The translations under genes were made by a program, and so were the position numbers. Shown here piece after piece: positions 26,901-39,192 of a DNA stretch of 64,000 nt. Positions within the stretch are counted from its first letter, which is position 1. Every line of letters begins with the position of its first letter. Location of the stretch: assembly GCF_014851395.1 (NCBI RefSeq), contig NW_024040817.1, positions 22,068,269-22,132,268 of the forward strand. The letters are read 5' to 3'. The DNA comes from Micropterus salmoides. Its lineage: Eukaryota > Chordata > Actinopteri > Centrarchiformes > Centrarchidae. The notes under the pieces are model-generated. The model ran no database searches and was not told where the DNA came from. It was given only the letters and a program-made list of their open reading frames with translations.

Positions 26901-29900
26901 TGCCAGTGTCATCGGTGCTTTGTCTCTCCTCGGTCAGAGAGCTACCAGTTCAGGTCAGGGAACTCTACGCTCAGGGCTTTGTCCTGGTCGCCGTCCACCC
27001 ATTTGTCCATCCCTGCGGCCCTCGTCACGCGCATATTCAACGCCAGCTCCACAGGGCTGTGCTGGTCCGAGAGACGCCCAGGTACACAAACTAAACACAC
27101 CCTTGTCTTCAACATTAGCCGCACCTTTATAGAATAAAACAGTTTTGACTGTAATGATTTATGTAGCAGATTTAGTAAGATTAATGAGATGATTGCAGCC
27201 AGAAATAGACAGCAGTTAGAAAGTAGCAGCTTTTTTGCGACTTCATTGTCTTGACATTCAAGCCAATTGAGACCCATTATCACAAGCAAAATTCTGCACC
27301 TCACCTCCTTCTCTTGATGTAAAATTAATTGCAGATGAGTCAGCCACAAAAATTGTCTAACTTTAGCTTCTCTGTCCCAATTCTTTCACTTTTGACTATA
27401 CATGATAATACTATACTGTGTAACCCAGTTATTCTTTGATGACACTATAAATCATATAGATATATTTATGCTATAAACTATCAAGGGTAAGACAAGTTAT
27501 TCAGGAATTATAATGCATTACTTTTTACTTACTATTACTTTTGAAGAATTAATATTACTTTACTTATTACTGGTTATTAAAAGTAATTGAAAACAATGCA
27601 GCCTCTCAAACCAGATGAAGCTATACAGTACACAGTAGGCTATGTTCCAGCTATCGAAAGAATGCCTATCTCCTTTGTTCTCCATTCTTCGTTTAGTTTT
27701 TTTGGCTCAAAGCCAAATTGACCTGCCCCTGACCTGCCATGCAATCACGCACAGACATCATCATAAGATGGCAGTTCTGCGTTCAGTTGTGTTCTGATAA
27801 CACAGTAACACAGAGTTGCTTGGATTAATAACTATGCTTGATGAAGATCTACCAGTTGAAATGGCACAAAATTTGGTATAGACATTCGTTTCCCTATCAG
27901 GATGAATTGTAATAACTTTTGTGATCCCATTTTATGTAGCGCCATCATCTGGTCAAAATGTCAATTATGAAATACAATTATTTGGTTTATGGCCAAATAG
28001 TTCTTATTAATGACGTTCAGTCCCATCAGACTCAGCTATAGTTTGTGTTTAGTGCTAATTAGCAAATGTTAGCATACTAACATGCTAATCATTATATCAG
28101 ATAAACATTAGCACGTTATTGTCATTGTGGGAATGTTAGCATGCTGACGTTAGCATTTAGCTTAAAGCAAAAAAGTATAGCCTGTCCATGGCTGTGGACT
28201 CTTAGTCTGTTTATTTGCCATTCATTTTTCAGATTAAAGGGATAACGTACCCTACAACTCCTAGGGATCTTATATCCTAGTATTTATTCTAGCACTTTAT
28301 ACACCAATTCTAAAACACTTATTTTCTGACATTTCCAAAACACTGAGTGATCTATAAAACGTGAAATGATCCACACTCATCTTAGAAGAACTTAATGATA
28401 ATTTGGATGACGAAATGTATCTCTTGTATAGAGATGGGGATCCCTGTGAATCAGTGTTTGTGTCTTCTCATTCAGACAACCACACTTGCATGTAACCTTC
28501 CATTTAGTTGTCAGTACTCTTCATAATTAAAGGAATTACGTTGCTTAGCCTACAGTTTGGAGCATCCTCTTGTGTTCTGTCTGTTTTTCATGTGAATTCA
28601 AGGAATAGCGTATTGTATACACACTCACTCACTCACACACAAACACGCACACTCTAGTGCACAGGCAGGTGCCAGGCTGCTCCTTTGATGCCCCTCCTGC
28701 CAAGTGGTCCTGCTGCTTCCTGGCACCTGTCACCGTGGAGACGGCTGATTGCATCACCAGCTCTCACCAGAGGGGAACGGCACGCTGAAAGAGAGAAAGC
28801 ATCTCTCCATCCTTTCATCTGCTTACTTCAGTGATGACCGCCCCCCCCCCTTTCTTTTGTCCTCCACACCCCCCTTCGTCCCCTTTACTCCGCCTTTAAT
28901 GTCCCCATCACAGCCATCCCCTTTTCATCAAAAACCCCTAAAAATGAAAGAAAAAATAATCTGATAGAACTACTGTTTCAAATCTAGCTGAGAATGTCAC
29001 TCACGCCTCAGAGCACAAGATATAACCACGGCCTTCCCACTGACCTCAATCCAAATCTGAAGAGGCGTATCTGAATACTCCTTTTATGATGGCTTCTTGC
29101 AGTGGGAGCGGGAGGAAATTCAGTTTCTTTCTCTGTCTAATAAGTGTATTGTGATTTCAGTGAAGGTGGGCTCCTTAAATGGAAAATTCATCCTGTACCA
29201 GAATTGACATTATTTTTCTGCTGTGTGCATGTCTGCCAGAATCTATAGAGTCGTTTAGACTGTAATGTTACTGGGTGATGGAACTGCTCTGGTGATAATG
29301 GACAGGAAACGAACCTAAAGGAAACAGTCCAGGGTAATATTATAACAGTACGAGAACATTTTCCATTTTCTGGTTCATAAAAGCAGAATTGAACTGAACT
29401 AAATGACATGATTGATGCTTTATGGTGGATATTTGTTTAAATTCTTTCATTTCTCACACTGTAGTTCAGAGAAGAGCCAACTGAGGTGGGGAAGACATCG
29501 TCTAGAGACAGATGTGTGTGTGGCAGGTCACCAGGTGGCTGACCCAGAAGTGATCCAGAGCTATGTCAAGAGGGTGAGTTCAAGGGGGAGTGCAATCATG
29601 CCAACAAAGCTTGTTGATTCACTCGTTGTCTTCAAATAGAAATGCCTGAAGCTTGCGATAAGAACAATGTTTGCTCTTGTATTTCTCAATCAATGTTCTA
29701 CAAGTTATGTTTCTATTTTTTTCCAGGGTAGGTCAAATAGGCTCTTTGTGCACTATATGGCTTTAAGGCACCTACGCAAGGTCGGGGCTAAACATTTTTA
29801 GAATGCCTTCTAGTGAAAACATGCAACAACAAATCTAACTGAAGGGAATTGAATGTTTTATAGGAAAGCAGAATGAGAAAAATATTTTAAATTTATTCTT

Positions 29901-32900
29901 GTTATTTGTTTAATCCGGTGGGAGTGTTAGGTATGCACAGATCAGATAACTCAGCTCTGGGTATCTGCAGGTGCAGATCTGATACCAGTGCTCTCTTTTT
30001 TTCCAAATTTAAAATGTGTATAATTCACTGCAATTGGAATCAGTTTTATAAGGTAACATATGTCAGGGTGGCATTAAAAGTTGAGTTGGCTGCCAGTTGT
30101 TCTTTAAACCATTTTTATTAGTTTTGCACAGGCATGCCCAGGTTTTTCAAAATGGCATAAGAAAATTGAACTGTGCGATATCTTTCAAATAAAATAGCAA
30201 AAGGCAGCTAACCAGAATAGTAGAAGTTCTAAAATCAAAATCCAGATTTATAGGAGCCAGTGCCAACTCATGTTGGAAAATGCTACATGTCTACTGTTGA
30301 TTATGGTCATGTGTGTACACTACAATGTACCATACCATGGTGGAACTTAATACTACTAAGTCCATTTAATACTATGATTGATAATGGCATGAACATGCTA
30401 AAATTGATTAATTAATTAAAATTACTGCAAAGACCACCGTTTACAGGTCTTTGGGGGTACTACTACAAATGTGAAAAAGTTTCAACCCCTTTTGTGGCCC
30501 CCAGACTGAGGCTAGATTGCTGAACTGTCGGTGGTAAAGTTGCATTATGGGTATTATAGGTGGCTGGTTTTGACAAGGAAGATATGTGTGGAATAAAAAC
30601 AGTATCTAGTTTGGCTGTGTTGATTTTGATACTTTTTTTTTTTTTTCCAATGTCATGAGTGACAGGGTTTTGACAATGTTAAAAGAGTGCAATGCTAAAT
30701 CGGTGGAGTACTCTTTAACAATCCACCCCTCCCTCCTTCTCTGTCTCCCTACTTGTTACATTGTTTTCATGTGTGCCTTTCATGTTGGCGCAGCACTACT
30801 GTGACAGTGAAAGAAACATTACGGGGCTCCAAAGGCTACAGGCAACTGCCTATAATTGGCTGTCTGCGCCATATGGTAACCCTGCCTCTGGTCCTGACAT
30901 GCAGCGCTTGTCCAATTCAAATGGAGCAAATCTGATTAGAGGTTTTCCATTTCAAATATTGCAAATTTACCTGATTGGAAGGATTTTTTTAACATCACCG
31001 GATTCCCACTAGTTGCATCTCCTGTGACACTGCTCAGAGTGTAAGACTTCTTAGTGTAACTAGGAAACAGAAGGAGGAGCTACAGTATATAATAAATGGA
31101 AGGTTACAGAAGTTATGATGAACTATAGTGAGACCTTAACCCTGTGATACCCTGCCAACCACAGCGTCATCACTGGCATTTATCAGCTGTGAAACTCACT
31201 TTTACTCTCCCTGCTCATGAATTTGCCAGCAGTCCCACAATGGGAAATGAAAATGTGCTCTATTGAATAGATTTGCATCTGAACACCCATAGAGCACAAA
31301 GGGAAACCTGATTGGATGGAAATGCACATCACTGAGTATAATGTGATAGGCTTCAGCAGCGTGACATGAATAACCAATCAGATCACAAACTGCCAGAGAG
31401 AGTTAGAGATAAGAACCCAGGAGCAGCACCGGGCAGACAGTGACAGGCTGGTGCGTGCGTGCGTGCGTGCGTTCAGTTCTGAAATCCTGTACTTCTAATT
31501 TCCCTACCACTCACTATCCCACCCACTCTCAATCTGTCCTCGGACATACTCATCAGATAAAACAGTGTGAGTATGTGTGTAATTGCTAGTGTGTTGGATG
31601 GTAATAGAGAGACTCTTTATATATATATGATGAGTGTGTATGGATGAGTGAAGTGTCAAAAGTAGTGGGTAATAGGGGAAGATGTGTCTCATTATTGTTT
31701 GGTGGTAGTTTGCAATCTGATTTCTCTCCCGTTGAGTCTGTCTAAAACTGTCAGCCCAAATATCAACTGACAATTAACCACCAGAGCTCCGTGGGAGAGA
31801 GGGCGACACGCACACACGCACACACGTACACACACGGATGCATTGAGATAATGAGGTCCTTTTGTCATTTGAATATTTGATCTTTGCAGATGATTAGGTA
31901 GGTTGTTATTTTGCAGAAAATCTGCTCTGCGTACGTCAGCCTTTGTTTGTGTGTAAATGAGGCTTTGTTTGTCTGAGAACAGAAGAAGAGACTGCAAATT
32001 TATTTGTGGCGCTGTGAATGACATCCTTTATATTTATGCGTCACTCTAATGTATTCTAATAATATAGGTGTTTACGGATATTAACAATGTGTGTGCATGT
32101 CACCCCTATAGATCCAGGATGTAGCAGAGCAAGGGGTGATGTTTGTGGGCTTTCTCCAGCAGCCAGGCGGAGGACCCTGTTTCTTGGGGCACTGGGATCC
32201 TGAGGAGCTGTCCTCTTTACATTCAAGCCCTTCACCCATTCATCGACACCCGTTTAGTGCCAACACCAGCCCAACAGATCCTACAGAACCACATCATAAT
32301 GACATAGAATCTGACCATAACCACTCTGAACCTCAAGAGTTAGATCATGAAAGCGCAGAACATAACACACAGGACCACAAGCCTTTGGTGCCAAGAGAAC
32401 CAGACTTCAGTCCTCTGAAACCCATCCAGAGTACAGAGCTTAACCAACAAGAGTCCAGTGAGCAAATCCAGACCTTACAGATCAGCCTCAAAGAGTCACT
32501 AGAATCTACAAACCAACCTCAAGATCACAGCAAACCCAGGAGAGATACAGTTCTTGGGTGTCCACATCAAAGCCCAGCAGAAGCCCAAGGGAACCAGCTG
32601 TGTCCCAGCCCTCCAGAAGCTGCAGGTATAATCAGACAGCAGAGGGACCAACTACCAGACCTCAAAGAATCCACAGAGAAACATTTTAACCTTTCCAACC
32701 AGAGAGATAGACAAAGTTCAAGCTCCGACAGCTGGCTCAGCTCTCCAGAACTGGATCGAAACCATGAAAGAAAGTCCAACTCTACCTGTACAGACGGGGA
32801 AAGCAGGGTGACGACACACAACAACAACAACCATATCCGGCTCAAGAGTTCAGAGAAAGATGAGAATTCAACTTCACCACCAGCGCAGGCTAGTAAGTAA

Positions 32901-35900
32901 CCTGTTTCCTGTTTGTAGTGGCGACAATGGACAAATCATCATCATGCAAAACTCTATTTGTCCAATTGTCCATTTTCCTTTTCTTTTTGTGTGCCTGCAG
33001 GGATGCAGCTCTTTGCCTTATACAATCACACAGGGGATCTGAACACTTCTCTGAGGTTCTACTCACTCAGGGTGCCACTGCAAGTACAAAAGGAAGCAGG
33101 GCTAGTCACAGAAGTTGACACACACTGGCTTGACCACATGACACAGCATTTCACCAGTGGCGCGCATCTCATTGACGGGTTCTTCCATATTGGAGATGAT
33201 AACGGTATGTTTCATGGCTATAGCAACGAACTATTTCTGATTATGTCATTTAAGAAGCACATTCACCCTACAGTCAGACATAAACATTACCGAGTATGCA
33301 AAATTTGTAAAAGGTGTGCAAATGTACCTAAGAAGTGTTTTATCTAGGCAGCAGAGTGCCAAGGCACTGATTCTTGCATCCTCACTCATGATGGAAACTT
33401 GGATACCGCTAACATGAGGGCTTCATCCATTTTTGATTTTCCGATTCCTTCAAAAGTGATCACTTTCGAGATGGATTGCATTAGTCAGTGGGGCAAATTT
33501 GATAGTCGGAGTTCATCAACATTAAACCCTACATAAAAAAACACCTCACAAATCAATTTCAAATCCACTGATTGCAGCAATCCACATTTAAATACATTGA
33601 TTTTGGCCTACATTTTTTATGAAATCCTGCTGTGACTGAGCTACATGTTAAAAATGTGCCATGATGTCTAAGCCAATCAGCTTAAAGTAAAAATCCCCTA
33701 ATACCACAACACAAACCCCTTACCCGCCAAAATAAAATTGTCTTGTTGTATAAACTTCAATAGATATGGCCAGAGCAATAAGCTATAAACGCAACATTGA
33801 CACATTATAAGGTTAATATGGACGATGTGTTAGCAGACAGTTGTCTATTTACACATCCAGCAGATACAGAGCAACGCAGCATTCATTTGTCATCACCATG
33901 GGTTACCACTTTCACAGTTACTTAATCTATTGTTAATATAAAAATTGTTGTCCCAGTACTCCCCTTATTCACATCTGTTATTTTCACACTGCAGATGCAC
34001 TATCCACAACCTATCTGAGTAGTTTGTCCACTGTTAATACTAAGTACTAACTTAATAATCACAACTATTCATGCATAATAATGAGTTTAACATTTGAGAG
34101 TTCACTGTAGCATGTCAACCTTTTTTTAATGTCCTGCCCCATCTAGGCTGTGACTGGACATTGAGCTCATTGGCTTTCTAAAAAGTTGAACACGTTTCAA
34201 CAAAAGGCACCCCATAAGGTCGTTCCTTGTACGATCGGCAGAAGCCCAGGATACATTATTTTTTTCTCTACTTTTAGTGTGTCACACAAACGATCAGCAC
34301 AGCTCTGTTGTGCCATCATCTCGTGATTGACTCGTGTTCTCCTTGTGCCCTTTTGGAGCCAGGCTTGTAAGGTTGATGTAATGTTACTTGGACTAGCTAC
34401 CAACAGAGTGGTGAGAATGGGAACAGGTGAGCGTCACATAGTGCCCCCTGGGCAATGTAGTTTATGTAGAGCCATTGTGAATTGCCCAGATAACCTGATA
34501 TGGAGGTGGCAGAAAATAGTACCGTCAGCTTCTGAGATGTGCTGGTGCGCAAGAAAAAGTCACGGCACACCAAAGAAAAAAAATGTAAAGTCCCAGTATT
34601 GTTCCCGCCCACTTCAAGCGCAGATTACTGCAGCTTTAAAGCAAATGTTTCACTTTACCTCCTGACTTTAACTTAAGAATTTTCACTGGTTCATTTCAAG
34701 AGGAAAAGGCTTCTCAGGCTGTAGATCTTGCTGGATGATATGCATGGAGTTACGTGCCGTAAGTCTGTGGCTTACGGCATAAGTCACTGTTCAGTCACCC
34801 ATGGAATAAGTAGGCTTAAGCCAAAGAGAGCAGGGGATCAATAGTGAGAGTGTGGAGATGAGCTTGTGACTCCTGTCTGAATCACATACAATCTTCTCTG
34901 TTTATCTGACTCAGTCTGTAATTTGTCCTGTTTCTCCAGACAATGGGGTTTCATCCGTGGATAGTGTGTTCATCTTCCAGAGCTCCGCAGAGGAAACCAC
35001 AAACACTTCCTACGACGCCATCGTGGTTGAGCAATGGACCGTTGTTGATGTGGGTCTGAGTTTTTAATACTCTGGAGAAGATGTGCACTTTGAGAAATTC
35101 TTTGTGACTGAAGACTTAAGCTGCCTTCTGTCAAACATTACATAAGAGTGGAGATGATGGAAAGTAGCGTGCCGAGCTTAAATGTGCCTACCTGCACTTG
35201 TGCTGTAATGTGTTTGTGCAGTTTTCCTTGTGTGCGTTTGGACCGTATACGTCTAAGCGATATTCTGTCTCTTTTCCAGGGTGTTGTGGTGAAGACAGAC
35301 TACATCCCCTTGCTCCAGTCTCTGGCTCAGTATGGATGGAAGCTGATGTGTGTGTTACCCACACCAATTGTCAAGACCAACAGGTACAGTTCACTACCAA
35401 GATAACACCGTTGCAACCATAAACTCACATCTCTACTAAACTCTTTTTTTTACTTTACATTCAGTCACTTTGAATAACTAAGCTAAAATCACAAAGTAAG
35501 ACTAATTACAATGCCTGTCTCATTTTTTTGGGATTAGGGCTGACAGCGTAGTTTAGATACACATGACAGATGGTTCGAGATCTGACAAATCATGATCATA
35601 TGCTCCTCTCAACATGAAACTGCTTTTGAAGTCTGTCGGCGCTGCGAACAAAAACACAGTCGCTGATGTGCTGTTGTCTTGTAACCTGTCACTTTGCCAA
35701 CCGCAGTGAACAGAAACTGGATTTCAATCCATGTAGTGATATGCAAGCTCCTCAGATTATAACAGGTAACAGTGGTAAAAGTGCTGCTCTCTTCTTTCTG
35801 CAGTGACGGGAGTCTGTCGACCAAGCAGATCCTCTTCCTTCAGAGACCCATTTTGCAACGCAAGAGAAAAGACTTCAAGGTTTGTTCCGCCTTGTCTTCC

Positions 35901-36609
35901 ATCTTCGCAGCAAATCTGTCACTTGTGTCTGTTGTGCCTTTAGGATACGTGACTTTATGTCACAGAAGGTTCCATTAAAAAGTCATGTTACTAAATATGG
36001 GATGTACAGCAAATATAAACCAGCTCAGGAAAAGTCTAATAATAGGCAAACAGTCATCCTCAAACTGTACAGGAGAGAGGCGTCAATGAAAGAGGCTTTG
36101 TTGTGGTTTGTCAGGTGTCTGGAGAGATGGAAAGAAAAATACACTGCACAAAGCCCAAAACTGTCTCAAACACATCTATTTGGTTTCAGATGCTGAACCT
36201 CAGGGGTCGTAGCAAGGCAAAGAAAAAATCTACTGGAGATATGCAAGATGAGAGCGAGAACAGGTCCCCTGTGATGGAGACAGAGATGGACAGGTTACGA
36301 AAAAACACAGAAGAGGCAGAGGGGAGGAAGAGCAGGGACAGGGGAAAGAGCGAAGGAGTGAGCCTTCAGGAAGGCCGTGAGGAGAGTGAAGAGGATGCAC
36401 GGCATCAAAAGGACGTCTCATTCCTATCGGGGAGCAAGGCTTCTGTTGAAGAGCAGGAAGAGGAAACCGACATTGATGAGATCCCACTGTCCAAGCAGGA
36501 GAAGTTGGTGAGATGGACAGATGTGTGTCAGAGAGATGATGGAGGGGTCAAGGAGGAGGTGAAGACAGAAGAGAGGATCAAACAGCAGCTGTTTTCCGGT
36601 GTCTGTTGA
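20025..36609 (+). CDS. rftn1: Raftlin (lipid-raft linker 1)
   Basis: Raftlin sits on the inner plasma membrane in lipid rafts and supports receptor signalling and TLR ligand uptake. Coding exons 20025-20172, 26898-27081, 29465-29573, 32112-32892, 33001-33204, 34940-35049, 35280-35383, 35804-35879 and 36190-36609 join in one frame of 711 residues, against about 578 in human RFTN1. The N-terminus MGC gives Gly2 and Cys3 for myristoylation and palmitoylation. Family signatures follow: NIYSTLRRPQVETKV (residues 19-33), LYAQGFVLVAVHPFVHP (about 72-88), THWLDHMTQHF in exon 5, and YDAIVVEQWTVVDGVVVKTD across exons 6-7. The extra length is in exon 4 (residues 148-407), which is polar and rich in Ser, Glu, Gln and His, and in the acidic/basic C-terminal exon. 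The start is chosen because the acceptor lies four bases upstream and acylation needs this Met-Gly. No frameshift was found. RFTN1 is favoured over RFTN2 by its dazl and oxnad1 neighbours. Confidence 0.95.
20173..26897 (+). other. rftn1 intron 2
   Basis: This is a 6.7 kb intron. It has a (GT)n tract at 23913-23954, an interrupted GT run at 21689-21718, a (CA)n run near 24733-24749, and C/T-rich tracts at 26.0-26.2 and 26.7-26.9 kb. Overlapping ORFs at 24.9-25.4 kb and 21.6-22.2 kb are low-complexity frames, not genes. Confidence 0.6.
27840..28170 (+). repeat. Dispersed teleost repeat in rftn1 intron 3
   Basis: The segment has words I recall from an abundant fish interspersed repeat: CACAAAATTTGGTATAGACATTC, then TGTAGCGCCATCATCTGGTC, then several copies of TTAGCATGCTAAC-like palindromes ending in GTTAGCATTTAGCTTAAAGC. 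There is no coding capacity. The family name is not known to me, so the class is left open. Confidence 0.55.
29574..32111 (+). other. rftn1 intron 4
   Basis: No coding exon was found between the donor at 29574 and the acceptor at 32110-32111. A GTGC tetranucleotide run lies near 31451-31470 and a short AT run near 31620. ORFs at 30753-31012 lack support. Confidence 0.5.
33205..34939 (+). other. rftn1 intron 6
   Basis: AT-rich intron. Positions 34200-34660 are more GC-balanced and may be a fragment of a dispersed element, because ORFs open on both strands there, but I could not find terminal repeats. No exon is supported. Confidence 0.4.
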
Positions 36610-37858
36610 CACATTGGGCACAAAGCAGGCATGTGGGAGCTGAGACCTTTTTAGCACTTGGAGGAAAAAAAAAAAAAAAGCCTTTTAAATAACATTTTGT
36701 TGATCTGGATTTTTAGTTCCTCTGCGGACGAACCAGATGTAGCCAGTCATACTGTTACTAGTCATCATGTTTTGCTTCAGTCTGCTGTTTACGGCGTAAA
36801 CACTGAGTTTTTGAGGTTGTAGCTCCCATAAATGGGAAAGTATTGTGCAGTTCTCTGCTTTGGGTCAGTGTTGCTATTTGATGTATCCTTATATGAAATT
36901 AAACCGTACCAGGCTATGGAGTACAACCTCCAGTCCAAGCCTTAAGTATTATTTTCTTGCCCATTGTTGTATTTTACTACTTTCTTGTAATAGGACTGTT
37001 TAAAAAAGGGACAACTGATTTCACTGGGTTTGCTGTATTTTTATATGTAAAGTATATAATTTAAGATAGAAACAAGAGGGGGAAATTTGGTGTGTAGTAC
37101 ACTGCAAACGATATATCGACCGATATATAGTTCTTAAAATTCTCTTTTGGGTATCGGTTAGGCTCTACACTGCATTGAGATGTTAGATGGCACATTTTAC
37201 TAGGCCTAAAGTTAAAGGTTCAGTTCATGTAAATTACAAAAAAAAAAAAAAAGATTCTGTCACTTAACTGTAGTCAAGTCTTTTGGTCAGGTTTTGAGAC
37301 TTCCATCTTAGATTTCTTCAACTTAACACAATGTAGGTGAAAGGAATTTTGTTTGTGTTGCTCATTACATAAAAAAAAATCAAAACTAAAACATTTCTTT
37401 CCAGAAGCAATCTCCCGGATACCCCACATAACACACACAACACATGGACGACTGTTTTCTTGAGTATATTTCTACAGTAGAAAACCGTTCCTATGGAAAC
37501 TGATTACTTCGAGGTCTGTCTGTTATCCAGAGTAACTGGAACATTGCTTCTGGAAAGACACTTTTTTGGTCATTTTTTAATGCAATTTTTTCCAATGCTG
37601 GGAGCATCACAAATGTCTATTTACCTCCACTGTAACTGAGTGGTAGCAGACATTTCAGAGACAAATCTGGCTGATTCAAACAAAAATGTGTCTGTTTGGT
37701 TAGATTCTACAAGAAGCAAGTGAAAAGAGCAGACCTTTCATCATCAGAAAATGTGTAAATTAGAAATCAACAATTTATTAATTATTTCTGGGACCACATC
37801 ATGTTGTGTGTAAGTAGTGTGACATGTAAGTCTTTATAGAAAAGCGGAGGTCAATAAA
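36610..37858 (+). other. rftn1: rftn1 3' UTR and poly(A) signal
   Basis: The stop codon is at 36607-36609. A consensus AATAAA lies at 37853-37858, giving a candidate UTR of about 1.25 kb with A-runs at 36665-36679 and 37239-37252. The convergent gene oxnad1 stops at 39193, so the two 3' ends lie about 1.3 kb apart. Confidence 0.5.
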
Positions 37859-38454
37859 GTGGTGGAAAACAGACTCCTTTATTCCTGTTTAATCTCATTT
37901 TACCAGGATACACAATTTCCTCATGAGGAACACAGAAACAACTCGAAAATGAGTTTTGACAGTGCAACCCCCCCTACTGAGACAAGAAGAAGAAGCTTGC
38001 AACCATCTCAGGGGGATGTTCAGTGATCCAAGCCGACCAGAGACCACCTGGAGGTTCCATTACAGTGCACCATGGGATACTCGCTCCACCTCGGGTTGAG
38101 AAACAGTTTGGGTATGTGGAAGTGTGTATTTGGGATATGTGCTGTGTATGCATGTAACTGTGAGAGTGAGTAAAACAGGCCACTGGCCAATATGTGGGAG
38201 ACTGTTTTTGACTCTAAAAATACATGTGTAAATTTCGCATGTGACTAAAAATGATCAGGCAAACAACTCTAAAATCTTCAGTTCCGCAAATAAATAGCTC
38301 TGAGTTATAAGTATATATACACAAATAGTATAACACTTCTAAGAACACAAATTATTAAATTAGCAGAGGTATTTGATGAACAGGTACAACATGTACCATG
38401 TAAAATAAAAGTATAGATTGCTATTACTGGCACTGATCCTTTATATCCTAGGGA

Positions 38455-38650
38455 CTTTAGAGCAATAGTTTGACAATTTGGAAAATAAACAGCCATGTTG
38501 GCTGTTTCCCTCTAATTCAGTCTTTATGCTAAGTTAAGCTAAGCAGCTGTAGCTTTATGTTTAGCTAACAGGTACAAGAGGGGTATTGACCTCATCTAAC
38601 TCTTTACAAGGAAGTGAATAAGTGTATTTCCAAAAATGTGAAGTTACTTT
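38455..38650. repeat. Fold-back dispersed repeat between rftn1 and oxnad1
   Basis: The left end AGTTTGACAATTTGGAAAATA and the right end TATTTCCAAAAATGTGAAG are near inverted copies. The interior (CTTTATGCTAAGTTAAGCTAA, TGACCTCATCTAACTCTTTA) recalls a common teleost MITE-like family seen near many fish genes. It has no coding capacity. Confidence 0.5.
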
Positions 38651-39192
38651 GAGACAATAGGTATAGGGAGTGGGTAAACATTTAGGGGTAAATTTGGGGT
38701 AACGCTAGCATATCTATTAATTTGTTTAAACAGAACACCATTCATGCAAATACACACTGGAAATGAGATTGATCGAAATGAGACGTTAACTTCTTGTCAC
38801 AATGTGTGAATCATACACTTTAAGCAGACACTGGAGTTGCAGGTTTGTTGCAATATTCAGCAAGGCAGGGAGCTGAAACGCTTCTTGCCAAAGTTAAGAT
38901 TTTACAGTCCTTTTTAAATTATAATAAATAAAACTCATCTCTTTTTTTCTTTGTGAATCAGCTGCTAGCTGAAGAGCGGGCGGTCCCAGATGTCTGTCAC
39001 AGGCACAGTTCACAGCAGCAGGGATCGGAGGTGAATTTCCTCAAGTATTTGAGCACTCACATTAAAGTCATTATCACAGTTACTATTATTTCAGTTACTT
39101 TCCACTCACCACATCCCATAACATCCTCCCCTGCAATAAGGAGCGTTAGCCAAGAGGACAACACTGTAACTTTCTGGGAAGTGCAAGAGGTT

